Source: Comamonadaceae bacterium
Lineage (GTDB): Bacteria > Pseudomonadota > Gammaproteobacteria > Burkholderiales > Burkholderiaceae_C
DNA: 51,937 nt
Assembly: GCA_947447615.1 (NCBI GenBank)
Contig: CANFJQ010000002.1
Location: 1 to 51,937 of the forward strand
Reading direction: 5' to 3'
The translations under genes and the position numbers were made by a program. This document shows, piece by piece, positions 26,746 to 35,349 of the stretch (positions within the stretch are counted from its first letter, which is position 1; the number at the start of each line of letters is the position of its first letter). The notes beneath the pieces were generated by a model. The model did no database searches and had not been told where the DNA came from. It saw nothing but the letters and a program-made list of their open reading frames with translations.

Positions 26746-28999
26746 CGCGCGCATGCTCTGGCGTGTAGCGCTAGGGGCCTTGCTCGCACTTGCGCTAGTT
26801 GGTGTAGTGCAGGGCGCTGATTGGTTTAGCCTGACGCGATTGCAATCGCAATACCAAGACTTGAAAGCCTGGCACGCACAAGCACCTTGGACAGTGCGCG
26901 CTGCGTTTTTTGCGCTGTATGTCCTGCTGGCCAGTGCCGCCGTGCCTGGCATTGTGGTGCTGACCTTGGCCGGTGGTGCGGTGCTGGGTTTTGGCTGGGG
27001 TTTGCTGTTGGTGTCTTTTGCGTCCAGCCTGGGCGCCACGCTGTGCTTGCTGGTGGTGCGCCATGTACTGGCTGATAGCTTGCCCGCTTACCTGGGCGCC
27101 GGCATGACGCGGCGCTTAGGGCATATGACGCGCGGCTTGGAGCGCGAAGGTGTTTTTTACTTGCTCAGTTTGCGCTTGATCCCGCTTGTGCCCTTTGGCG
27201 CGGTCAATGTGCTTATGGGTTTGACGCGCATGCGGGCCTGGCGCTTTTATGTGTTCAGCCAATTAGGCATGTTGCCCAGCACCGTGATTTATCTGCAAGC
27301 TGGTAGCCAGTTGGCGGCCTTGCAATCGGTATCCGACATCTTGCAGCCGCAGGTGGCAGTGGGCCTGATCGCCTTGGCGCTGGCCATGGCCGGCACACCC
27401 TGGTTGACGCGGCGCCTATTGGCTTGGCTGCGCCGGCGCACGGTGGCCGCACGCTGGAAGCGCCCAGCGCGTTTTGATTACAACCTGATCGTCATTGGCG
27501 GCGGTGCGGGTGGTTTGGTGTCTGCTTATGTGGCCGCGCACGCGCAAGCACGCGTGGCCCTGGTGGAGGCAGGCGAAATGGGTGGCGATTGCCTCAACCG
27601 TGGCTGCGTGCCCAGCAAGGCCTTGATTCAAAGTGCGCGCGTCGCGCAGCAAGCGCGGCAAGCGCAGGGCTTTGGCATACACACCGGGCCGGTGCAGGTG
27701 GACTTTGCTGCCGTCATGCAACGTGTGCGCAGCATCATCGCCGCCATCGCGCCCAACGACAGCCCCGAGCGTTACCGCGCCATGGGGGTGGACGTGTTGC
27801 AAGCCTATGCTTACATTATCGACCCCTGGACGGTGGAGTTGCGCCGCAGCGGCCAGGCGCCCGAGCGCATCAGTGCCCGCAGCATTATTTTGGCGACCGG
27901 GTCGCAGCCGGCCGTGCCCGCTATTGCTGGCCTACAGGACAGCGGCTATGTGACCAGCGATACCCTGTGGGATGTGTTGGAACAATCTGCCGCGCTGCCC
28001 CGGCGCATCGCCATCGTGGGTGGTGGGCCGGTAGGTTGCGAGTTGGCGCAGGCCTTTGCGCGTCTGGGTGCGCAGGTGAGTTTGGTCGAGGCCGCGCCCG
28101 CTTTGCTATCTAAAGAAGATGCAGATGTCAGCGCGCTGGTGCAAGCCGCATTAAGTGCCGATGGTGTGCGCGTATTCACAGGGCACCAGGTCTTGCGCTG
28201 CGAAACACTGCCCGCGCATGCGGGTGCGGATAAATTGGTGGTGATACGCCAAAACACCGCGTCGCATGGCCAGCAGTCTTCGATGCCTGACACGCCCGCC
28301 GCGCAAGACGACGAATTTGCCGTCCCCTACGATTTGCTCCTCTGCGCCACTGGACGCCAAGCCCGGCTGCGCGGTTTTGGCTTGGAAGCGCTGGGCATAG
28401 CCAGCGATACGCTTTTGCACACCGACGCGTATTTGCAAACCCTGATTCCTTCGATTTATGCTGCCGGGGACGTAGTGGGCCCCTACCAGTTCACCCATGC
28501 CGCTGCGCACCAAGCCTGGTATTCGGCAGTCAATGCTTTGCTCGAGGGTTGGGGCGCGCTGCGGCCCGACTACAGCGTGTTGCCCACTGCTGTCTATGTA
28601 GCCCCCGAAGTGGCACGTGTGGGCCTCAATGAACAACAAGCGCAGACGCGCGGCCTGGCCTATGAAGTCACCCGTTTTGAGCTTGCAGGCCTGGACCGTG
28701 CGATTTGTGATGCAGCGCATGGCGCAGTGCCTGCCGGTTTTGTCAAAGTGCTGACGGTGCCCGGGCGCGATACCTTGTTGGGCGTTTCCATCGTAGGTGA
28801 GCATGCCGCCGAATTGCTTGCGCCCTATGCGCTGGCCATGCGCCAGGGCATAGGTTTGAAAGGGATTTTGGCCACCGTCCACAGCTACCCGACGCTCAGC
28901 GAGTCGGCCAGGCATGTGGCGGGCCAATGGCAGCGCGCGCACTTGCCCGCAGCAGCCATGCCTTGGCTGGCGCGCTGGCACCGCTGGCGGCGCGGCTAG
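26738..28999 (+). CDS. Fusion of TVP38/TMEM64 (DedA-like) membrane domain with a FAD-dependent disulfide oxidoreductase
   Basis: 753 residues. Residues 1-220 form a TVP38/TMEM64 membrane domain (hydrophobic segments, GGAVLGFGWGLLLVSF, the RLIPLVPFGAVNVLMG motif). From about residue 245 a class I pyridine nucleotide-disulfide oxidoreductase follows: FAD loop VIGGGAGGLVSAY, redox pair GGDCLNRGCVPSK (Cys near 283 and 288), NAD(P) loop IVGGGPVGCELAQAFARLG, GDVVGPYQFTHAAAHQ and a dimerisation domain ending THSYPT-like VHSYPTLSE. Such mercuric-reductase-like fusions exist in other bacteria; the physiological substrate is unknown. It would put a thiol/disulfide reductase at the inner membrane. Overlaps the CDP-alcohol transferase by 8 bases. 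Confidence 0.88.
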   Translation: MFNARMLWRVALGALLALALVGVVQGADWFSLTRLQSQYQDLKAWHAQAPWTVRAAFFALYVLLASAAVPGIVVLTLAGGAVLGFGWGLLLVSFASSLGATLCLLVVRHVLADSLPAYLGAGMTRRLGHMTRGLEREGVFYLLSLRLIPLVPFGAVNVLMGLTRMRAWRFYVFSQLGMLPSTVIYLQAGSQLAALQSVSDILQPQVAVGLIALALAMAGTPWLTRRLLAWLRRRTVAARWKRPARFDYNLIVIGGGAGGLVSAYVAAHAQARVALVEAGEMGGDCLNRGCVPSKALIQSARVAQQARQAQGFGIHTGPVQVDFAAVMQRVRSIIAAIAPNDSPERYRAMGVDVLQAYAYIIDPWTVELRRSGQAPERISARSIILATGSQPAVPAIAGLQDSGYVTSDTLWDVLEQSAALPRRIAIVGGGPVGCELAQAFARLGAQVSLVEAAPALLSKEDADVSALVQAALSADGVRVFTGHQVLRCETLPAHAGADKLVVIRQNTASHGQQSSMPDTPAAQDDEFAVPYDLLLCATGRQARLRGFGLEALGIASDTLLHTDAYLQTLIPSIYAAGDVVGPYQFTHAAAHQAWYSAVNALLEGWGALRPDYSVLPTAVYVAPEVARVGLNEQQAQTRGLAYEVTRFELAGLDRAICDAAHGAVPAGFVKVLTVPGRDTLLGVSIVGEHAAELLAPYALAMRQGIGLKGILATVHSYPTLSESARHVAGQWQRAHLPAAAMPWLARWHRWRRG

Positions 29000-29038
29000 C
29001 CAGAAGGCTCGCCACGCGCTTAGTCACAATGGGGGGCT

Positions 29039-31549
29039 ATGCAAAAACACTCCGGCCCCATCTTGCGCGACCTGGTGCTGGTAGGCGGCGGCCATAGCCA
29101 TGTAGCCGTGGTCAAAGCCTTTGGCATGCAGCCGCTGGCGGGTTTGCGTATTACCTTGGTGTGTACCGATGCGCACACGCCGTATTCGGGCATGTTGCCC
29201 GGTTATGTGGCTGGTCACTATGGCTATGACGAAGTCCATCTCGATTTAGTGCGCTTGTGCGCCTACGCCGGGGCACGCTTTGTGCGGGCGCAGGTTATCG
29301 GCATAGACCGCGAGGCACGCCAAGTGCTGCTGCACGGGCGCCCGGCCTTGGACTATGACGTGCTGGCGATCAACACCGGCTCCACGCCGCAAGTGGCGCA
29401 GGTGCAGGGCGCAAGTGAACATGCGATACCGGTCAAGCCGATTGCCGCTTTTAACGCGCGCTGGTTGCAAATCCTTGCCCGCGTGCGCTCCGGGCAGGGG
29501 CCGCGCCACATTGCGGTGGTGGGCGCGGGCGCTGGAGGCGTGGAGTTGCTGCTGGCAATGCAATACCGCTTAGGCAAGGAATGCAAAGCGCTAGGCCTAC
29601 AAGCGCCACAGTTTGCGTTGTTTTCTGCGGCGCCCACTATTTTGCCCTCGCACAACGCAGGCGTGCGTGCGCGCTTTATGCACACCTTGCAAGCGCGTGG
29701 TGTGCAAGTGCATCTGGGCGCGCGGGTGCAGTCGCTTAGCGCTAGCGGTGTGCAGGTGCTGCGCGCAAGCGATGCGGGTTCTGCGACGCCATCGGCGCAG
29801 CACGTGGCGAGCAACGACTCAAATCTCGTATCGCGTTCCGCAGATGAGCTGGAATACGTAGAGGCCGATGCCGTTTTCTGGGTGACGCAAGCATCGGGCG
29901 GCAGTTGGTTGACTTCCACCGGCTTGGCGCTCGATGCCGACGGCTGTGTGCGCGTGAACGCGTATTTGCAGTCCGACAGCGACGCACGGATTTTTGCCAG
30001 CGGCGATGTGGCCGCTTTCGGCCCGCGCCCGCTGGAAAAAGCCGGTGTGTTTGCGGTGCGCATGGGCATGCCATTGGCGCGTAATCTGCGCCATGCCTTG
30101 TGCGGACTGCCCTTAAAAGCCTATCGTCCCCAAAAGCATTGGCTGGCCTTGATCAGCACGGGCGATCGCTATGCGGTGGCCTCGCGCGGCATGCTGGGCT
30201 TTGCCGGTACCTGGGTATGGCGCTGGAAAGACCAAATTGACCGGCGCTTTATGCAGCGTTTTTCTGATCTGGGCTTACCCGCGATGGCGCCCGCAGCAAG
30301 CGATACAGGCGCGCAGGCGCTGGCCCATTTCGCAGACCTGGATGCACAAGAGCGCACCCAAGCGCAAGCAGCCCAGGCCATGCGTTGCGGTGGCTGCGCC
30401 GCCAAAGTGGGGGCGGGTGTGCTGGGTAGGGCGCTGGGCGGTTTGCAGACGCTGGATAGCCCGGATGTGCTGATTGGCCTATCCGCGCCCGATGACGCGG
30501 CGCTGGTGCGCATTCCCCCAGGCAAAGCGCAGGTGCAAACCGTGGATTTTTTCCGCGCGTTTATCGACGACCCCTACCACTTCGGCCAGATTGCCGCCAA
30601 CCATGCGCTGGGCGACATTTTTGCGATGGGCGCTACGCCGCACACCGCCACGGCCATTGCCGTGGTACCGCCGGGCTTGGACCGCCAGACCCAAAGCCTG
30701 TTGTCGCAGCTCATGGCCGGTGCGGTGCAGGTACTCAATGCGGCAGGCTGCGCGCTGGTGGGGGGCCACAGCGGCGAGGGGCCGGAGTTGTCGCTGGGCT
30801 TTGCCATCAACGGCCTGGTGGATCTGGACGCGCAAGGCCAGCCGGTGCAGCTGATGCGCAAAACCGGCGCGCGGGCCGGTGACGCCTTGATTTTGACCAA
30901 GGCCTTGGGCACGGGCACTTTATTTGCGGCCCACGCCCTGGGCCGCGCGCGTGGCCGCTGGGTGGAGGCGGCGCTGGACAGCATGGCCCAATCCAGCCAG
31001 GGCGCCGCCCACACCCTGGCGCAGTTCGGCGCCCGTGCGTGTACCGATGTCACCGGCTTTGGCTTGCTAGGCCATTTGGTGGAAATGCTGCAAACCGAGC
31101 GCCTGGGCGCGCAATTAGACATGGCGTCTTTGCCGCTACTGGATGGCGCATTGGCGTCGATGGATGCTGGTATTTTCAGTTCCTTGCACAGTAGCAATGC
31201 CCAGCAAGGCTCGGCGATTGCGGGTTGGCCTTGGCACCCGGGAAAAGAATCGGGCCGGGGTTCCGACGCAGGCCTTGGCGCGGGCTTGGGCAAAAGCACC
31301 CATTCAAGTCCAAGTCCAAGTGCTGACGCTGACGATGCAGAACTATCTGCCGCCCAAGCGCTGCGCTTGCGCCGCGCCTTGCTATTTGACCCGCAAACCG
31401 CCGGCGGCTTGCTGGCCAGCGTGCCCTGGGAGCAGGCGCAGGCCTGTTTGCAAACCTTGCGGGCACAGGGTTATGCGCAGAGCGCGTTGATCGGGCGGGT
31501 GTGCGAAGTGGCCGATTTCCGGGCGCCCATCACGCTCGTGGAACAATAG
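29039..31549 (+). CDS. selD: Fusion of an NDH-2-like flavoprotein with selenide, water dikinase (SelD)
   Basis: 836 residues. Residues 1-380 resemble type II NADH dehydrogenases: FAD motif LVGGGHSHVAVV, second nucleotide loop VVGAGAGGVELLLAM and the ASGDVAAFG signature. From about residue 445 a complete SelD follows: catalytic RCGGCAAKVG (Cys, not selenocysteine, and Lys), DDAALVRI, TVDFFRAFIDDPYHFGQIAANHALGDIFAMG, GGHSGEGPELSLGFA, TDVTGFGLLGHL and LLFDPQTAGGLL. SelD makes selenophosphate from selenide and ATP for selenocysteine or selenouridine. The fusion is known from other bacteria and the flavin domain may deliver reduced selenium. Odd: about 40 low-complexity residues before LLFDPQTAGG, made partly by hexanucleotide repeats at 31305-31333. 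Confidence 0.93.
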   Translation: MQKHSGPILRDLVLVGGGHSHVAVVKAFGMQPLAGLRITLVCTDAHTPYSGMLPGYVAGHYGYDEVHLDLVRLCAYAGARFVRAQVIGIDREARQVLLHGRPALDYDVLAINTGSTPQVAQVQGASEHAIPVKPIAAFNARWLQILARVRSGQGPRHIAVVGAGAGGVELLLAMQYRLGKECKALGLQAPQFALFSAAPTILPSHNAGVRARFMHTLQARGVQVHLGARVQSLSASGVQVLRASDAGSATPSAQHVASNDSNLVSRSADELEYVEADAVFWVTQASGGSWLTSTGLALDADGCVRVNAYLQSDSDARIFASGDVAAFGPRPLEKAGVFAVRMGMPLARNLRHALCGLPLKAYRPQKHWLALISTGDRYAVASRGMLGFAGTWVWRWKDQIDRRFMQRFSDLGLPAMAPAASDTGAQALAHFADLDAQERTQAQAAQAMRCGGCAAKVGAGVLGRALGGLQTLDSPDVLIGLSAPDDAALVRIPPGKAQVQTVDFFRAFIDDPYHFGQIAANHALGDIFAMGATPHTATAIAVVPPGLDRQTQSLLSQLMAGAVQVLNAAGCALVGGHSGEGPELSLGFAINGLVDLDAQGQPVQLMRKTGARAGDALILTKALGTGTLFAAHALGRARGRWVEAALDSMAQSSQGAAHTLAQFGARACTDVTGFGLLGHLVEMLQTERLGAQLDMASLPLLDGALASMDAGIFSSLHSSNAQQGSAIAGWPWHPGKESGRGSDAGLGAGLGKSTHSSPSPSADADDAELSAAQALRLRRALLFDPQTAGGLLASVPWEQAQACLQTLRAQGYAQSALIGRVCEVADFRAPITLVEQ

Positions 31550-31553
31550 GGGT

Positions 31554-32675
31554 ATGACGGAAGAATTACCGACACCCTCCGCAGACTCTGTGGTCACGGG
31601 TGAAGAAGCCATTGCCCTGGGCGCCCAGTTGGCCGCCAGGCCCTACCGGCGGCCCGAGCATTTGGTCTTATGGGGGATGGGCCCAGCCCATATCCGCGTG
31701 CTCGAACACTTCAAGCGCCAGCCCTTGGCGCATGTCCAGATCACGGTCTTAGCCCAACAAACCCAGACTTTTGCCCCGCGCAAACTGGCACGCTACGTCG
31801 CCAACGATGTGCCGCTGGCCGATTGCATGGTCGATTTCGAGCCGCTTTTGCAACAGGACAAAGTGCAATGGACCGGACGCCAAGGCCGAGGCCTCAATGC
31901 CGTGTCGCGCAGCATCTTGCTGGACGACGGCCAGTCCATCAGCTACGACCTGCTGTCTATCAACACCGGCCCGGTGCCGCACCGCGAAGCTATCGAAGCG
32001 GCCATGCCCGGCGCGCGTGAACACGGCCTGTTTGTGCCACCGCTGGAAGGTTTTGCCAATTTATGGCCCAAGGTCTGCGGCCTGGGCCGCACCCGCGCGC
32101 TACGTATGGCGGTCATTGGCGCCGGCACCGAGGGCTTTGAACTGGCCCTGGCCGTGCGCCAGCGTATGCCTACTGCCGCGGTGACCTGGATCATCGGCCC
32201 CCAGCAAGAGGGTGACAAAGCCTATCCCGAAACTTTGCACCAGCGCATGCTGCAATTGCTGCGTGAGCAGCGTGTCACCGTGCTGTATGAAACCGTGGCC
32301 TCGCTCACGCGCGATGATGTGGTGCTGTCCAGTGGCGCACGCCTGGCCTGCGATGTGCCGATTTTGGTTTTGGCCCACACCGCGCCCGCCTGGCTCGTCC
32401 CCAGCGGCCTGGCGGTGCAAGACGAGGCTATGGCCACCGACGCCTTCGAGCGCAGCAGCAGCCACCCGGAAGTGTTTCATGTCTGGCAAGACAGCGAAGC
32501 GCTGGCCAATAACGTGCACGCGATGATGCAGTCCGAGCCTGCCAAACTGCGCGCTAACAAGCCACGCGCATTGCAGTTTTTGTACGCAGGCGCCAGCCAC
32601 GCCTTGCTGGCCTGGGGCGGACAATGCATGCAAGGCCGCGCAGTCGCCTGGCTGAAGAAATTCTTAAAATCCTAA
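31554..32675 (+). CDS. NDH-2-like FAD/NAD(P) oxidoreductase, paralogue of the SelD flavin domain
   Basis: 373 residues. Same fold as the first half of the preceding fusion, but the N-terminal nucleotide loop is altered (WGMGPAHIRVLEHF, where the active type has GGGHSH), while VIGAGTEGFELALAV and the LSINTGPVPHREA region are kept. The ATG at 31554 is only four bases after the selD stop, with TAGGGG upstream. It may be a partner or regulator of the flavin-SelD protein, or a flavoprotein with a changed FAD site. The domain around residues 300-350 (NNVHAMMQSEP) fits the family tail. Function unknown. Confidence 0.75.
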   Translation: MTEELPTPSADSVVTGEEAIALGAQLAARPYRRPEHLVLWGMGPAHIRVLEHFKRQPLAHVQITVLAQQTQTFAPRKLARYVANDVPLADCMVDFEPLLQQDKVQWTGRQGRGLNAVSRSILLDDGQSISYDLLSINTGPVPHREAIEAAMPGAREHGLFVPPLEGFANLWPKVCGLGRTRALRMAVIGAGTEGFELALAVRQRMPTAAVTWIIGPQQEGDKAYPETLHQRMLQLLREQRVTVLYETVASLTRDDVVLSSGARLACDVPILVLAHTAPAWLVPSGLAVQDEAMATDAFERSSSHPEVFHVWQDSEALANNVHAMMQSEPAKLRANKPRALQFLYAGASHALLAWGGQCMQGRAVAWLKKFLKS

Positions 32676-32703
32676 TTCGCGTTTTTCATTAGGGAGGCAC
32701 ACC

Positions 32704-33180
32704 ATGGATTCAATGCAAACTCCGCTGCCGGAAAGTATGGACATTCCCCAGCGCAAAGTCGATACGCTTTTGCAGCACTATGGCTTAAGCCATACGCACC
32801 CGGTCAATGAAGTGATTCATTTTGTGGCGATTCCCGCCATCATGCTTAGCCTTAACGGCTTGTTGTTTGCGGTGCACCCGGCTTTGGTTCTTTTGTTGAT
32901 CGCCGCGAGCCTGGTCTATTACGCCCGTCTATCCTGGCCTTTCACCCTATGCATGTTGCTCTTGTCCTCCGTAATGCTGGCCTTGGTCGATGCTATGGAC
33001 GCCGCGGGTGTGCTGGTGCAAGCCAGCGTGGGAATTTTTGTTCTTGCCTGGATTTTTCAATTCATCGGCCACCATCTAGAGGGCAAAAAACCTTCTTTTT
33101 TCGAGGACCTGCAATACCTGCTGGTCGGGCCTTTGTTTGTCCTGAGCAAAGTTTTCGAGCGCCTAGGCGTACGCTGGTAA
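32704..33180 (+). CDS. Mpo1-like (DUF962) membrane protein
   Basis: 158 residues with about four membrane segments. It carries the histidine motifs of the Mpo1/YGL010w family: YGLSHTHPVNEVIHFVAIP near the N-terminus and FIGHHLEGKKPSFFEDLQYL near the C-terminus. Yeast Mpo1 is an iron-dependent 2-hydroxy fatty acid dioxygenase; the bacterial homologues are mostly unstudied. GGGAGG stands eight bases before the ATG. Follows the NDH-like gene by 28 bases in the same direction and may be the last member of that operon. Confidence 0.85.
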   Translation: MDSMQTPLPESMDIPQRKVDTLLQHYGLSHTHPVNEVIHFVAIPAIMLSLNGLLFAVHPALVLLLIAASLVYYARLSWPFTLCMLLLSSVMLALVDAMDAAGVLVQASVGIFVLAWIFQFIGHHLEGKKPSFFEDLQYLLVGPLFVLSKVFERLGVRW

Positions 33181-33264
33181 ATCGGACGTGTTGGCCATAG
33201 CGCGCAAGTTGCCTGTCCCCACGCGCAGCTTGATACCGGCTGCATCTGCCCGAGATTGCGCCTG

Positions 33265-34494
33265 ATGGCACGCGTTGCTGTCCTAGGCGCGGGCTTTGTT
33301 GGACTGTCCTCGGCCTACTGGCTGATGCGCGACGGTCACGAGGTCAGCTTGTACGAGCCGCGTGGCGCAGCGGGCGGCGCCTCCTTCGGCAATGCCGGCA
33401 CCTTTGCCAATTACGCCTGCATCCCCGTCAACAACCCTTCGGTGTTTCGTGATCTGCCGCGCTATTTGTTCTCGTCGCAAAGTCCCTTGCGCGTACGCTG
33501 GTCGCACTTGCATGCCTTGGCCCCCTGGCTTACGCGCTTTTTATGGGCTTCCACACCCGCGCGCTACACATCTACCGTAAGCGTCTTGTCGCATCTGCTG
33601 GCCCGCGCGCAAAGCGGCTACGACGCGATGCTGGCCGAGGCCGATCTACAGCGATTCGTCCGGCCACAAGAATGCTTATATTTGTATTCCAGCGCCGCCG
33701 CTTTTGAAGGCGCACGCGAAACCCTGGAATTGCGCCGCAGTTTGGGTGTGGAGTCCGATATCTTGGATGCGGATGCGATTGCCAAGTTAGAGCCGCAGCT
33801 CAGCCCCATCTTTCATCGCGGCGCCTTGTTCAAAGGTTCCTGGCACCTGAGCGATCCCTCGGCCTTTCTGCATGCCTTGTTGGCGTATTTGCAAGACAAG
33901 GGGCTGGTGGTCCATCCGCTGGCTGTGACGCAAGTACAAGCGGATGACAAGCAAGTGCGCTTGCGTGGCGCAGGCCATGACAGCGCCTACGATTACCTGG
34001 CCCTGTGCGCGGGTGTGCATTCCAAAGCCTTGGCAGCCCAATGCGGCGACGATGTGCCGCTGCAAGCCGAGCGTGGCTACCACCTGATGTTCCCTGGCAG
34101 CACGCCTTTGATTTCACGTCCTGTAGGTTGGGCCGAGCGTGGTTTTTATATGACGCCCATGGCGCAAGGCATACGCGTGGCCGGCACGGTGGAGTTGGCG
34201 GACTTGGGGCAAGAAATGCACCCCGGTTTGCTGGATTTACTGAACTTTGCATCGCACCGCGCCTTGCCCGCCTTGGGTGCGCCGCAGGCGCCTTGGCTAG
34301 GTTTCCGACCGACGCTGCCCGATGGCCTGCCGGTATTGGGGCGTTCGCGCAATAGCGCGCGGGTGGTGTATGCCTTTGGCCATCAGCACATTGGGCTGAC
34401 TTTGGGTGGCTTGACCGGGAGTTTGGTGGCCGACATGGTAGGTGGCCGTCCAAGCGCCTTGGATTTACATCCTTTGCGCGCGCAAAGGTTTTGA
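33265..34494 (+). CDS. FAD-dependent D-amino-acid-dehydrogenase-like oxidoreductase (DadA family)
   Basis: 409 residues from ATG 33265 (MARVAVLGAGFVGLSSAYWL); a TTG three codons earlier is also possible. The dinucleotide-binding GxGxxG is followed by EPRGAAGGASFGNAG, which matches DadA-type enzymes; RPTLPDGLPVLGRSRN and GHQHIGLTLGG near the end are the FAD-binding C-terminal motifs. These enzymes oxidise D-amino acids to 2-oxo acids and pass electrons to the quinone pool. The substrate range is not readable. It stands alone, 84 bases after the Mpo1-like gene. Confidence 0.88.
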   Translation: MARVAVLGAGFVGLSSAYWLMRDGHEVSLYEPRGAAGGASFGNAGTFANYACIPVNNPSVFRDLPRYLFSSQSPLRVRWSHLHALAPWLTRFLWASTPARYTSTVSVLSHLLARAQSGYDAMLAEADLQRFVRPQECLYLYSSAAAFEGARETLELRRSLGVESDILDADAIAKLEPQLSPIFHRGALFKGSWHLSDPSAFLHALLAYLQDKGLVVHPLAVTQVQADDKQVRLRGAGHDSAYDYLALCAGVHSKALAAQCGDDVPLQAERGYHLMFPGSTPLISRPVGWAERGFYMTPMAQGIRVAGTVELADLGQEMHPGLLDLLNFASHRALPALGAPQAPWLGFRPTLPDGLPVLGRSRNSARVVYAFGHQHIGLTLGGLTGSLVADMVGGRPSALDLHPLRAQRF

Positions 34495-34518
34495 TCTTGC
34501 TGCTATAGCATCTGCGTT

Positions 34519-34854
34519 TTAGTGGGCCGCGCTAATGCCCTGGTTAGGAAAGCCCATATTCCATCCCGAGCTGGCCCAGCGCGTGTCCACCGTCGTGGCA
34601 GATGGTGTGGAGACGGCTAGTTCTACAGGGGCAGGCTTGGGTGCGTTTTTGTGCACGCGCTCAATCAATCCTTCCGCGATCAGGCTGCGCATCAACTCTT
34701 TGACATCGCCCACGGTCGTGAGGCTGCGCATCAGGGTAGAGGTGGAGGTTTGGCCATTGATACACCAAAGTACGGTACGCATGCGGCGCGGCATACCGGA
34801 ATTCAAATCCTTTAACGCATCGAGGCCTTTAGCTGTTTTGGCGAATACTGACAT
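34519..34854 (-). CDS. Small protein with a winged-helix-like fold, function unknown
   Basis: 111 residues from ATG 34854 (MSVFAKTAKGLDALK). The central part, RRMRTVLWCINGQTSTSTLM followed by DVKELMRSLIAEGLIERV, has the spacing of a winged helix and resembles small uncharacterised proteins common in Comamonadaceae; the last 35 residues are low-complexity. An earlier in-frame ATG at 34884 is less likely. It may be a DNA-binding or regulatory protein, but no function is assigned. Confidence 0.6.
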   Translation of the reverse strand: MSVFAKTAKGLDALKDLNSGMPRRMRTVLWCINGQTSTSTLMRSLTTVGDVKELMRSLIAEGLIERVHKNAPKPAPVELAVSTPSATTVDTRWASSGWNMGFPNQGISAAH

Positions 34855-35349
34855 ATAAGCTCCTGAACACATACCAATAAGCACAATTTACCTTGTGTTT
34901 GAAAACATTCTAATAAAATTTATATAAATGGCAAGTTTTTTCTTAAAAACATTTTTCCCGTAAATACAACAAATACAAAGTAAACCAATTTTTATGAAAA
35001 AATCGTTAAAAATGATATTTCGGCGCGGTAGTGGCTGTGCCCTAGTCGACAGCGCCGGACGCAAGCGCCTAAGGCGGGATGGTCTCGCGTGCAGGGTCGC
35101 GGCGCAGATCCAATGCCGGTCTGCTGCTCGCAGGCCAACTTTGCGCAGTTCCTGCATTCGGTGATGTGCGCAGCAGAGCGCACAGAACATGGCGCAGCTT
35201 AGATTTGCGCGCGCAGTAGAAATAAACATCAAATTGCATCGGTGCGTGGGTGACAGCAGGGCGTGTGCTGCAGTTCCAACGGATGGCCCACACTGTATAG
35301 GTAATAATTTCTAAATTATGAATTAAACAGATGTAAAAAAGGAGGCGGC
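34855..35349. other. 495-base intergenic region between divergent regulators
   Basis: No convincing gene. 34870-35020 is very AT-rich and probably holds the promoter of the winged-helix gene. 35020-35270 is GC-rich; a 7+6+7 hairpin (TGTGCGC ... GCGCACA) sits at 35165-35184. A 56-codon frame from ATG 34994 has no ribosome binding site or recognisable sequence. The last 60 bases carry the XRE operator palindrome and a strong GGAGG site. Confidence 0.5.
35304..35319. promoter_or_regulatory. Palindromic operator candidate before the XRE regulator gene
   Basis: ATAATTT-ct-AAATTAT is a perfect 7+2+7 inverted repeat 30 bases before the ATG at 35350. Its place suggests autoregulation by the adjacent regulator; this is inferred from position alone. 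Confidence 0.4.

Noticed and set aside
34994-35164. 56-codon frame starting MKKSLKMIFRRG
   Set aside because: No ribosome binding site, arginine-rich random-like sequence and no conservation evidence.
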